This document shows, piece by piece, positions 26,283 through 34,351 of a DNA stretch of 64,000 nt. Within the stretch, counting starts at the first letter, position 1, and every line of letters begins with the position of its first letter. Both the position numbers and the translations under genes were made by a program. The stretch spans positions 62,001 through 126,000 of the forward strand of contig JARUXA010000001.1 of assembly GCA_030433805.1 (NCBI GenBank), given 5' to 3'. The notes below the pieces were generated by a model that saw nothing but the letters and a program-made list of their open reading frames with translations, did not search any database and was not told where the DNA came from. This stretch comes from Sphingomonas sp. PsM26. GTDB taxonomy: Bacteria > Pseudomonadota > Alphaproteobacteria > Sphingomonadales > Sphingomonadaceae.

Positions 26283-26320
26283 AATGGCCGGGATGGGGGT
26301 GATGCCCGATCCCGGCCATT
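26283..26320 (+). promoter_or_regulatory. Long hairpin in the TerC-family gene leader
   Basis: A perfect 12-base stem, AATGGCCGGGAT (26283-26294) with ATCCCGGCCATT (26309-26320), encloses a 14-base loop that can pair further (GGG/CCC). No T-run follows, so it is not a standard intrinsic terminator. It lies 19 bases before the TerC-like ATG. Some TerC-family genes elsewhere are controlled by manganese riboswitches (yybP-ykoY), but I could not match that consensus. Confidence 0.45.
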
Positions 26321-26338
26321 GCCGTGTGGGGTAGCACC

Positions 26339-26980
26339 ATGTTCGATATTGCCGACGTCTTCACCGCCGCGGGGCTCGCTACGCTGGGGCAGGTGATCCT
26401 GATCGACCTGATCTTTTCGGGCGACAATGCGATGGTTCTCGGGACGCTTGCCGCGGGGCTTCCACCCAAGCAGCGCAAGCAGGTGCTCGGGCTTGGGATC
26501 ATCATGGCATTGGTGTGCCTGATCGGCTTCGCGCTGATCGCGACCCAGTTGCTCCACGTCGTCGGGCTGCTGCTGGTCGGTGGGCTGATGCTGCTGTGGG
26601 TCGCATGGAAGCTGTTCGGCGAAATCCGCTCGCATGGCCCTTCTGAAGACGTCGACGCAGCCGGACACGTTCCCAAGCCGCCCAAGAGCTTTGCGCAAGC
26701 CGCAGTCCAGGTCGCGATCACCAATCTTTCGCTGAGCCTCGACAACGTTCTGGCGGTCGCAGGCGCGGCGCGTGCGCATCCTTCGGTGCTGTTCTTCGGG
26801 CTGGCGCTGTCGGTGACGCTGATGGCAGTCGCGGCGAACTTCATCGCGCGGATCATCGGCAAGCACGCCTGGATCGCCTATATCGGGCTGATCGTCATTC
26901 TGTTCGTCGCCGGGCGTATGATCTTCGACGGGGTGGTCGATCCCGAGGTCGGCGTGCTGGCATGGCTCGCGCGCCGCTGA
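26339..26980 (+). CDS. TerC family (YjbE-like) integral membrane protein
   Basis: A 213-residue protein with about seven hydrophobic helices. Family marks are the acidic intramembrane motifs LIDLIFSGDNAMVL and its repeat LSLSLDNVLAVAG, related by internal duplication, and the basic loop PKQRKQ. TerC/YjbE/MntP-type proteins are tied to manganese export or metal loading of exported enzymes; the ion is not proven here. The ATG at 26339 follows a strong hairpin; a GTG at 26324 is a less likely start. Confidence 0.88.
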   Translation: MFDIADVFTAAGLATLGQVILIDLIFSGDNAMVLGTLAAGLPPKQRKQVLGLGIIMALVCLIGFALIATQLLHVVGLLLVGGLMLLWVAWKLFGEIRSHGPSEDVDAAGHVPKPPKSFAQAAVQVAITNLSLSLDNVLAVAGAARAHPSVLFFGLALSVTLMAVAANFIARIIGKHAWIAYIGLIVILFVAGRMIFDGVVDPEVGVLAWLARR

Positions 26981-27074
26981 CCGCTGCAGGGGGCGTTGCG
27001 GTCCAGGCATGATCGCGCGCATACAGGGCCATCAAGCAGCGCGGCGGCTCGCCCGCTCCAGCGGAGAAGCCACG

Positions 27075-27302
27075 ATGAAGATCAACGTCGAAGTCGACTG
27101 TACGCCCGAGGAAGCACGGCGGTTCATGGGGCTGCCGGACATGGCGCCGGTGCATGATAAATATCTCCAGATGCTGGCCACCTCGATGGACGGCTCGGTC
27201 GCGCCCGAGATGCTCGAGACCGTGATGCGCAGCTGGATGCCGATGGGTGACGCCGGAATGGCGATGTGGCGCCAGATGTTCGAGACCGCGACCAAGAAGT
27301 GA
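27075..27302 (+). CDS. DUF6489 family small protein
   Basis: A 75-residue soluble protein starting MKINVEVDCTPEEARRFMGL, characteristic of the small alphaproteobacterial DUF6489 family. It is rich in Met and has an amphipathic C-terminal helix ending in basic residues. Function is unknown. The ATG at 27075 has GGAGAAG upstream. The stop overlaps the mnmE start as GTGA, so the two are coupled. Confidence 0.82.
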   Translation: MKINVEVDCTPEEARRFMGLPDMAPVHDKYLQMLATSMDGSVAPEMLETVMRSWMPMGDAGMAMWRQMFETATKK

Positions 27303-28588
27303 CGGGCGACGCCACGATCTACGCGACGTCGAGCGGTGCGCCTCCCGCGGCCATTGCAATTGTGCGGATCAGCGGGGCAGGGGCGTGCGGCCTTGCGACC
27401 GCGCTTGCCGGATCTTTGCCGGCACCGCGGCGGGCTTCGGTTCGCGCATTGCGGCACCCCGACACGGACGCGCTGCTCGATCGCGCGGTTGTGCTGTATT
27501 TCCCCGGGCCGACGACGGCGACGGGGGAAGATCTGGTCGAGTTTCATGTTCATGGCGGTCGTGCGGTCGTGGCAGCGGTCGAGGCGGCGATCGGGTGTGT
27601 TCCGGGGACGCGCCTCGCGGACGCGGGCGAATTCACCCGGCGTGCACTCGCGAACGGGCGGATCGATCTGACCGAGGCGGAAGGGCTTGGCGATCTGCTC
27701 GCCGCCCAGACCGAGAGCCAGCGCAAGGCGGCGCTGCGCATCGCCGAGGGCGGGCTGCGCGCCGAAATCGACCGTTGGACCGATGCGTTGGTGGCTGTCG
27801 CCGCGGAGATCGAGGCGGCGCTCGATTTTTCGGACGAGGACGACGTCAGTGACGTGCCGGTCGAGCGGACGATCGCAAAGATTGCCATCATCGCACAGGC
27901 GATCGATCACCTGCTCTCTGCCCCGCCGGTAGAGCGGTTGCATGACGGCGTGCGCGTGGTCATCGCTGGACCGCCCAACAGCGGAAAATCCACATTACTC
28001 AACGCCTTGACGGGGCGGGACGTGGCGATCGTGTCGGCGATATCGGGGACCACGCGCGACCGGATCGAGGCGTCGGTGGTCCGGCGCGGGATTGCGTACA
28101 CCGTCACCGATACTGCCGGACTGACCGACACGCCGGGGGATGAAATCGAGCAGATCGGGATCGAACGCGCCAGATCGGCGATGGTGGGTGCCGATATCGT
28201 GCTGTGGCTCGACGATTCTGCGCCGGATCGCGATGAGTATCTGCTGGTTCATGCGCGTTCTGACGTTGCCGGACGGGAGCTCAGTCCCCCGGGGCGTTTG
28301 GAGATTGCGGCAAAGTCCGGGGTTGGGGTCGACACGCTTTGGGAGGAGATAGAACGGCGCGCTGCGCAATTGCTCCCAGAGGAGGATGCATTGACGATCA
28401 ACGTGCGGCAACGCGCCTTGCTTCGCACCTGCACCATCCATCTGGGTGCAGCGCAGCATCAACGCGACCTGTTGGTCATTGCCGAGGAGGTGCGCGCAAC
28501 GCTGCGGCTGTTCGATCAGGTGACTGGACGGAGCGGGATCGAGAACGTGCTCGATTCGATCTTCACCCGTTTTTGCATCGGCAAGTGA
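27299..28588 (+). CDS. mnmE: tRNA modification GTPase MnmE
   Basis: A 429-residue GTPase that, with MnmG, installs the cmnm5 group on wobble uridine of some tRNAs. The N-terminal formyl-THF-like domain is followed by a helical domain and the inserted G domain: G1 GPPNSGKS, G2 GTTRD, G3 DTAG. The G4 position reads HARSD instead of NKxD, so guanine recognition may differ. The C-terminus FCIGK carries the essential Cys. The GTG at 27299 overlaps the preceding stop. A parS site begins at the gene's last bases. Confidence 0.95.
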   Translation: MTGDATIYATSSGAPPAAIAIVRISGAGACGLATALAGSLPAPRRASVRALRHPDTDALLDRAVVLYFPGPTTATGEDLVEFHVHGGRAVVAAVEAAIGCVPGTRLADAGEFTRRALANGRIDLTEAEGLGDLLAAQTESQRKAALRIAEGGLRAEIDRWTDALVAVAAEIEAALDFSDEDDVSDVPVERTIAKIAIIAQAIDHLLSAPPVERLHDGVRVVIAGPPNSGKSTLLNALTGRDVAIVSAISGTTRDRIEASVVRRGIAYTVTDTAGLTDTPGDEIEQIGIERARSAMVGADIVLWLDDSAPDRDEYLLVHARSDVAGRELSPPGRLEIAAKSGVGVDTLWEEIERRAAQLLPEEDALTINVRQRALLRTCTIHLGAAQHQRDLLVIAEEVRATLRLFDQVTGRSGIENVLDSIFTRFCIGK

Positions 28589-28604
28589 TGTTCCACGTGG
28601 AACG
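28589..28604. other. parS: parS centromere site 1
   Basis: TGTTCCACGTGGAACG contains a perfect 14-base palindrome, GTTCCACGTGGAAC (28590-28603), matching the conserved bacterial parS core TGTTNCACGTG(A/G)AACA except at the last base. It lies at the mnmE stop, about 5.5 kb from the putative origin and 2.5 kb before parA. ParB should nucleate here. Confidence 0.88.
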
Positions 28605-28641
28605 TTTTGACAGCAGGCGCGTGGCGACCTAGCGAGACGGT

Positions 28642-30486
28642 ATGGAACAGTTCGATGTTATCGTCGTCGGCGGCGGTCACGCCGGAACCGAGGCGGCTGC
28701 CGCGTCGGCGCGCCGGGGTGCGCAAACTGCCTTGATCAGTTTCGACGCGAGCAAGATTGGTGCGATGTCGTGCAACCCAGCGATCGGCGGGCTCGGCAAA
28801 GGACATCTGGTGCGGGAGGTCGATGCGTTCGACGGGCTGATTGGGCGTGCCACCGATCGCGCGGGCATTCACTATCGCATGCTCAACCGCAGCAAGGGCG
28901 CAGCGGTGCAAGGTCCTCGCGTCCAGGCCGATCGCAAACGCTATGCAGCAGCCATCCAGGAGATGCTCGCGGAGCAACAGTGCCTGCATATCGTGACTGG
29001 TGAGGCGGTCGCCCTGATCATCGACGACACCCAGACGGTCACGGGGGTGACGCTGGCGGACGGTCGACACCTTCGATCACGCTCGGTGATCCTGGCAACG
29101 GGCACGTTCCTCGGTGCGCGGATGTTCTGCGGCGAAGACCGCAGTGTCGGTGGACGGATCGGCGAAGCAGCCGCCTCAGAACTGGCAGCGCAACTTTATG
29201 CTGCGCGGCTGCCGATGGCGCGTCTCAAGACGGGGACGCCACCCCGGCTTGATGGTCGCACGATCGACTGGGCAGCGTTAGCGCAGCAGCCGAGTGACGC
29301 CGATCCCTGGACGATGTCGCCCGCGTCGCCATCCCGCTTTCTGCCGCAAGTGCACTGCGCGATTACGCGCACCACGCCGGCAACGCATGACGCCATTCGC
29401 GCCGGGCTCGATCGCTCGCCATTGTTTGGCGGAGATATTGCGGGGCAGGGGCCACGCTATTGCCCCTCGATCGAAGATAAGATCCACCGCTTTGGCGACC
29501 GCGATGGACATCAGATCTTTCTCGAACCGGAAGGCCTGGACGACCATATCGTTTACCCGAACGGCATCTCCACCTCATTGCCGGTCGATATCCAGCAGGC
29601 GATGATCGCGACGATCCCCGGCCTCGAACACACGACGATCCTCACGCCCGGTTATGCGGTCGAATATGACCATATCGACCCGCGCGCGCTGTCCCCGACG
29701 CTCGAGGTACGCGACATGCCGGGGCTGTTCTGTTGCGGGCAAATTAACGGTACGACGGGGTATGAGGAAGCGGCGGGGCAGGGGCTCGTAGCGGGAATCA
29801 ATGCGGCCGCTCGGGCGCTGGATCGGGAGACGTTGGTGCTCGATCGGGCATCGAGCTACTTGGGGGTGATGATCGACGATCTCGTCCTGCAGGGGATTAC
29901 CGAGCCGTATCGGATGCTCACCGCGCGCGCAGAATTCCGTCTGCGGCTGCGCGCAGACAATGCCGAAACGCGCCTGTCGGGCATCGCGGACAGCCTCGGA
30001 TGTCTCGGGCCGAAGCGTCAGGCACGTCTGAGGGCACGGCAAGAGCAGCTCGCTCACGTCGCCGCGGTTCTCGACCAGAAGGTGTCGAACGCGGTCCTGC
30101 GCGAACGGGGCGCGCCGATCGAAGCCAACCCCGAAATTCGCAGTGGGGCGGAATGGTTGCGGGTCGCTGGGGTCACGCTAGACATGGTGGTGCCGCAACT
30201 AAGTGATGCCATCGCGGTCGATGTGCGAAGCGAGGCAGCCGAGGACGCGCGCTATGCGCCGTATGTCGAGCGGCAGGAGCAGGAGGTCATCGCCTTGCGC
30301 GCGAACGATACGATCCTGCTTCCGGCGGACTTTGCGTTCGACGCGATTGCGGGGCTATCGACGGAGATGATCGAACGCCTGACCGCAGCGCGCCCCGCGA
30401 CACTCGGTGGGGCAGGGCGGATTCGCGGCATCACGCCCGCCGCCCTGACGGCGATCCTCCTCCATGTTCGGCGAAGGGCAGCATGA
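28642..30486 (+). CDS. mnmG: tRNA uridine-5-carboxymethylaminomethyl synthase MnmG (GidA)
   Basis: A 614-residue FAD protein partnering MnmE. The FAD motif [12 protein letters not shown] begins at residue 9. GidA signatures are present: [12 protein letters not shown], and [21 protein letters not shown]. The C-terminal helical domain (about 550-614) binds MnmE. The length is normal. It starts 53 bases after mnmE across parS site 1 and overlaps rsmG by ATGA. Confidence 0.97.
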   Translation: MEQFDVIVVGGGHAGTEAAAASARRGAQTALISFDASKIGAMSCNPAIGGLGKGHLVREVDAFDGLIGRATDRAGIHYRMLNRSKGAAVQGPRVQADRKRYAAAIQEMLAEQQCLHIVTGEAVALIIDDTQTVTGVTLADGRHLRSRSVILATGTFLGARMFCGEDRSVGGRIGEAAASELAAQLYAARLPMARLKTGTPPRLDGRTIDWAALAQQPSDADPWTMSPASPSRFLPQVHCAITRTTPATHDAIRAGLDRSPLFGGDIAGQGPRYCPSIEDKIHRFGDRDGHQIFLEPEGLDDHIVYPNGISTSLPVDIQQAMIATIPGLEHTTILTPGYAVEYDHIDPRALSPTLEVRDMPGLFCCGQINGTTGYEEAAGQGLVAGINAAARALDRETLVLDRASSYLGVMIDDLVLQGITEPYRMLTARAEFRLRLRADNAETRLSGIADSLGCLGPKRQARLRARQEQLAHVAAVLDQKVSNAVLRERGAPIEANPEIRSGAEWLRVAGVTLDMVVPQLSDAIAVDVRSEAAEDARYAPYVERQEQEVIALRANDTILLPADFAFDAIAGLSTEMIERLTAARPATLGGAGRIRGITPAALTAILLHVRRRAA

Positions 30487-31097
30487 CCGAAGACGAAGCA
30501 AAGGGCTGGATTGCCGAGCGGCATGGCGATGCGGCGGTCGATCGACTGACGCTGCTTGTCGATCATGTCGTCAATGAAACGCTCCGCCAGAACCTGATCG
30601 CGCCATCGACGGTCGATCACATCTGGGATCGGCATATCGTCGATTCAGCGCAGTTGCTCATCCATGCGCCCGACGCCGGGCACTGGCTGGACGTCGGCAG
30701 CGGTGCAGGATTTCCGGGGATCGTACTTGCGATCCTCGGCGCGCATCAGATTAGCCTGGTTGAACCGCGCCGTCGCCGGGCGACCTTTCTGTCCGACCTT
30801 GTCGAGGCACTCGACCTCGACGCGGCGCGGGTGCAGGTGCATTGCTCCCGCGTCGAGGCCGTCGCGGTTCCCGCCGATGTCATCACTGCGCGCGCGGTCG
30901 CCTCGCTCGACAATCTGTTCGACTGGTGCGCGCGATCCGCCACGATAAACACACGGTGGATCCTGCCAAAGGGCAAGTCCGCGCTGGAAGAGGTGGCCAG
31001 TGCGCAGAAGGCATGGCATGGTGTGTTTCACGTGGAACATAGCATCACCGACCCGGCGTCGATGATCGTACTCGCATCAGGGGTGACACGTCGATGA
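30483..31097 (+). CDS. rsmG: 16S rRNA (guanine527-N7)-methyltransferase RsmG (GidB)
   Basis: A 204-residue SAM methyltransferase modifying G527 of 16S rRNA; loss gives low-level streptomycin resistance in other bacteria. SAM motif [12 protein letters not shown] is at residues 69-80, with the preceding WDRHIVDS segment typical. The 3' end encodes FHVEH because it contains a parS palindrome (31024-31039). The stop overlaps the parA start by ATGA. Confidence 0.95.
   Translation: MTEDEAKGWIAERHGDAAVDRLTLLVDHVVNETLRQNLIAPSTVDHIWDRHIVDSAQLLIHAPDAGHWLDVGSGAGFPGIVLAILGAHQISLVEPRRRRATFLSDLVEALDLDAARVQVHCSRVEAVAVPADVITARAVASLDNLFDWCARSATINTRWILPKGKSALEEVASAQKAWHGVFHVEHSITDPASMIVLASGVTRR
31024..31039. 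other. parS: parS centromere site 2, inside rsmG
   Basis: TGTTTCACGTGGAACA is, on the other strand, TGTTCCACGTGAAACA, an exact match to the conserved bacterial parS sequence. It is read through as codons for FHVEH in RsmG and lies 55 bases before parA, about 8 kb from the putative origin. Confidence 0.95.
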
Positions 31098-31888
31098 ACG
31101 TCATTGCGATCGCGAATCAAAAAGGCGGCGTGGGCAAGACCACGACAGCGATCAATCTCGGCACTGCGCTCGCCGCGACGGGGTTGCGGGTGCTGTTGCT
31201 AGACCTCGATCCGCAGGGAAATGCTTCGACCGGGCTGGGCATCAGTCGTGCGGATCGGCTGCATTCGACCTACGACATATTGCTCGGCGAAGTGACGATC
31301 GAAGCCGCCGCGGTTTCGACGGTCGTCCCGTTGCTGGACGTCGTGCCGGCGACGGTCGACCTGTCCGGGGCGGAAATCGAGCTCGTCGAATATGAAGAAC
31401 GCACCCACCGCCTGTCGCGTGCGCTGGCGCGATCCGATCACCGCTGGGACGTAGTGCTCATCGATTGTCCGCCGTCGCTGGGTCTGCTGACGCTCAATGC
31501 GCTCGTAGCGAGCAACGCGTTGCTGGTGCCGCTACAATGCGAGTTCTTCGCGCTCGAAGGGCTCAGCCAGTTGCTCAACACGGTCGAGCGGATCCGCGAG
31601 CGGTTCAATCCGGGCCTGTCGATAATGGGGGTCGCGCTGACGATGTACGACCGTCGCAACAGGCTAACCGAACAGGTCGCGACGGATGTGCGCGCTGTGC
31701 TGGGGAAGGTGGTGTTCGACACCGTGATCCCCCGCAACGTCCGCCTGTCGGAAGCGCCGAGCCACGGTCTTCCGGCATTGATCTATGACCATCGGTGTTT
31801 GGGGTCGGAAGCCTATATCGCGCTTGCCCGCGAGATGATCGACCGCCTGCCGACCCAAATCGCCCCTCAGCCAGCCCGAGCCGCATGA
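31094..31888 (+). CDS. parA: Chromosome partitioning ATPase ParA
   Basis: A 264-residue Walker-type ATPase that moves ParB-parS complexes along the nucleoid. The deviant Walker A KGGVGKTT lies at residues 10-17, with switch I LDPQGNASTGLG and Walker B VVLIDCPPSLG. No N-terminal DNA-binding extension is present, as expected of chromosomal ParA/Soj. It overlaps rsmG upstream and parB downstream by 4 bases each. Confidence 0.97.
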   Translation: MNVIAIANQKGGVGKTTTAINLGTALAATGLRVLLLDLDPQGNASTGLGISRADRLHSTYDILLGEVTIEAAAVSTVVPLLDVVPATVDLSGAEIELVEYEERTHRLSRALARSDHRWDVVLIDCPPSLGLLTLNALVASNALLVPLQCEFFALEGLSQLLNTVERIRERFNPGLSIMGVALTMYDRRNRLTEQVATDVRAVLGKVVFDTVIPRNVRLSEAPSHGLPALIYDHRCLGSEAYIALAREMIDRLPTQIAPQPARAA

Positions 31889-32793
31889 CCGACGCACCAA
31901 CCCCGCTTTCCCGCCCGAAACCCCGCTCCGGCCTTGGCAGGGGCCTGAACGCCCTGATGGGCGACCTTGCGCGCGAGGAGCCGGTCGGTGGTGCACAGAC
32001 GGGGACCTCGCAGGGCATCCGGTCGTTGCCGGTCGGTTCGCTGACCCCGCATCCGGGCCAGCCGCGTCGCCATTTCGAGGAAAGCGCGCTCGAGGAACTC
32101 GCACAGTCGATCGCTCAGCGCGGGCTGATCCAGCCGATCGTCGTGCGGCCGCATGGCACGGGCTATCAGATCGTCGCAGGCGAACGCCGCTGGCGCGCTG
32201 CACAGCGTGCGCGGCTCCATGAAGTCCCCGTGATCGTCCGCGATTTCGACGACACGCAAACGCTCGAAGTCGCGCTGGTCGAGAATATCCAGCGGCAGGA
32301 CCTCAACGCGATCGAAGAGGCTGAGGCGTATCAGCGGCTGATCGCCGATTTCGGACATACCCAGGATGCGCTCGGCAAGCTGGTTCACAAGTCGCGCAGC
32401 CATATCGCCAATTTGCTGCGGCTGCTCGAATTGCCGCGACAGGTCCAGGAACGCGTGCTGCACGGGAAGCTGACGATGGGTCATGCGCGCGCGCTGATCG
32501 GTGCGCCCGACGTCGAGGCGCTCGCGGACAAGGTCGTCGATCGTGGGTTGTCGGTCCGCGATACCGAGAAGCTGGTGCGCGCCTCCAAGCCGACCCAGCG
32601 TGATTCGGACAGTCGCGGCGATGGGGCAGGGCGCGATCCCGACCTGGCGGCGCTGGAGCACCAGCTCGGCGATCTGCTTGGGCTCGGCGTCCGGGTCAAT
32701 TACGGGCCCAAGGGCGGCACGTTGACGCTGAGCTATTCGACGCTCGATCAGCTCGACATGGTCTGCCAGCGGCTGACCGGCGACCGGCTCTGA
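31885..32793 (+). CDS. parB: Chromosome partitioning protein ParB (CTPase clamp)
   Basis: A 302-residue ParB/Spo0J. The N-terminal [14 protein letters not shown] (about 14-27) is the basic ParA-activating peptide. The CTP-binding [11 protein letters not shown] lies at 99-109 and ENIQRQDLN follows. The helix-turn-helix around [20 protein letters not shown] reads parS. The C-terminus dimerises. The ATG at 31885 overlaps the parA stop. It converges on holA with a 7-base gap. Confidence 0.97.
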   Translation: MTDAPTPLSRPKPRSGLGRGLNALMGDLAREEPVGGAQTGTSQGIRSLPVGSLTPHPGQPRRHFEESALEELAQSIAQRGLIQPIVVRPHGTGYQIVAGERRWRAAQRARLHEVPVIVRDFDDTQTLEVALVENIQRQDLNAIEEAEAYQRLIADFGHTQDALGKLVHKSRSHIANLLRLLELPRQVQERVLHGKLTMGHARALIGAPDVEALADKVVDRGLSVRDTEKLVRASKPTQRDSDSRGDGAGRDPDLAALEHQLGDLLGLGVRVNYGPKGGTLTLSYSTLDQLDMVCQRLTGDRL

Positions 32794-32800
32794 CGCTGGG

Positions 32801-33817
32801 TCAGCTGTTCTGGCGCGCCGCAATGCGCGCGACCGCGACGATCGCGTGATCCGCTAACACGCTGCCCGCATTGTGCGGTGCCATCGTTGCGCGTTCGGCG
32901 CGGCGGACGCGGTCGATCGCGGCGCTGATCGCGGGCGCGGACCAGATCCTCAAGGCGCGCGTGGTGGCTGCGCGTTCGCGAAAGAAGACGCGTTCCATCA
33001 GCGTGTTGGCGTTCGCACCGTCATCGATCTCAGCGCGCAGTTCGGCCAGGGCCATCAGGCGGCGCACCAATTGCCGCAGCAACGGGATCGGCGAGCTGCC
33101 CGCAACCGCAAGCCGTGCGAGTTCGTCCGCGAGCCGGTCCGGCCCGCCATCGATCGCCGCCTCGATGGCGCGCGAGATCTCGGAATCCCCAAGGTCGGCG
33201 CCGATCGCATCCAACGTCGTATCATCGAGTTGGCGCGGGCGTTCGGGCGCTGCATCGAGGAACAAGGCGATCTTCTCGAGCTCGCGGCTCATCACCGCGC
33301 GGTCGCCGCCAGCAGCGGCAGCGATGCGCGCGGCGGTCGAACCGGTGGTGCGCAGGCCCTGTTCGCGCGCGATGCTGGTGGCGAGCTTGTCGGCTTCGCC
33401 GGCATCGGGGACATAGAAGGCGCAGACCATCGCGCGCGGTTCGGCGGTCGCGAGCTTGACGAGGCCCGACGATGCCTTGGCGCTGGAGGCGATGACGACC
33501 ACCGGGTTGCCGCTGCGTTCGGCCGCAAGCAGCAGCGTGCAGGCGGCGACGCTCTCCTCGCCTGCGCCTGCGACACGGATATGGCGTGCGGTCCCGAACA
33601 ACGAGAGCGATGCGGCTTCGTCGGCGAGCAGGCCGGGGTTGGCCTTGAGTTGGCCAGGGTCGAGATCGACCCGTTCCGCATCGGGCCCGAGCGCGCGTGC
33701 CAGACGGTTTGCGACGTCGCGCGCGCCTGCTTCGTCGGGGCCGTAGAGGACGTACAACCGGACGTCCGGACTGACCGCGTCGATCGCGCGGGTCAGCTGG
33801 TTGAGGGTGGCTTTCAC
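32801..33817 (-). CDS. holA: DNA polymerase III delta subunit
   Basis: A 338-residue clamp-loader subunit that opens the sliding clamp. The sequence follows the HolA pattern: YVLYGPDEAGARDVANRLARAL near the N-terminus, LLADEAASLSLFG and the AAA+-like lid GGDRAVMSRELEKIALFLD, then the C-terminal collar domain. As usual for delta, no working P-loop is seen. It lies downstream of lptE, the common leuS-lptE-holA order. Confidence 0.92.
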   Translation of the reverse strand: MKATLNQLTRAIDAVSPDVRLYVLYGPDEAGARDVANRLARALGPDAERVDLDPGQLKANPGLLADEAASLSLFGTARHIRVAGAGEESVAACTLLLAAERSGNPVVVIASSAKASSGLVKLATAEPRAMVCAFYVPDAGEADKLATSIAREQGLRTTGSTAARIAAAAGGDRAVMSRELEKIALFLDAAPERPRQLDDTTLDAIGADLGDSEISRAIEAAIDGGPDRLADELARLAVAGSSPIPLLRQLVRRLMALAELRAEIDDGANANTLMERVFFRERAATTRALRIWSAPAISAAIDRVRRAERATMAPHNAGSVLADHAIVAVARIAARQNS

Positions 33818-33838
33818 GCGGGGTGCGCCCGGGCGGCG

Positions 33839-34351
33839 TCAGCGCGCCGCACGGTCGCCCGAACGGCTGACATAGGTGGCAACGCGCGTGACGATCTGAT
33901 CCGCGACGATCTGCGAAAGGCGTTCGAGCGCGGTGTTTTCGGCGGCGATCGTGCCATATTCCGATCGGACCGAGTCGATGCCTGCGTCCGATCGCGCAGC
34001 GGCGTCGAGCAGCACCGCACCGTTGCTGAGATCGACGAGCTGATAGCGCGCGCGCAACGTGCGGCGTTCGCGCGAGATACTGTCGTCGCGCCGGATGCCG
34101 AGACCGATGATCTTGTCGTCCAGCTTGATCTCGAGCCGGTAGCGCGGCGTCACGCCCTGACCCGTGTGCAGGCGGTCGCGTAGCGCGTTGCCCATCAGCC
34201 AGCCCGCCTTGCCTTCCATCGGCGCAACATCGACCTGCGCAAGCGTCGTTGCGACCGTACCCGTGCTGCCGCCCGAATAGAGCGGACGCAGGCCACAGCC
34301 GCTGAGGGCGAACGCGCTGGCCGCCAGGAGGATGGGGAACGCGCGCATCAT
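33839..34351 (-). CDS. lptE: LPS assembly lipoprotein LptE
   Basis: A 170-residue outer-membrane lipoprotein that plugs LptD and helps deliver LPS to the surface. The lipobox ALSGC gives a lipidated Cys19, followed by GLRPLYSGG, the conserved LptE start. The rest shows the alternating beta/helix pattern of the family. The start overlaps the leuS stop (ATGA). Placement between leuS and holA is conserved in proteobacteria. Confidence 0.9.
   Translation of the reverse strand: MMRAFPILLAASAFALSGCGLRPLYSGGSTGTVATTLAQVDVAPMEGKAGWLMGNALRDRLHTGQGVTPRYRLEIKLDDKIIGLGIRRDDSISRERRTLRARYQLVDLSNGAVLLDAAARSDAGIDSVRSEYGTIAAENTALERLSQIVADQIVTRVATYVSRSGDRAAR

Noticed and set aside
26213..26338. yybP-ykoY manganese riboswitch before the TerC-like gene
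   Set aside because: The conserved loop sequences of that riboswitch could not be found; only a plain hairpin is supported.
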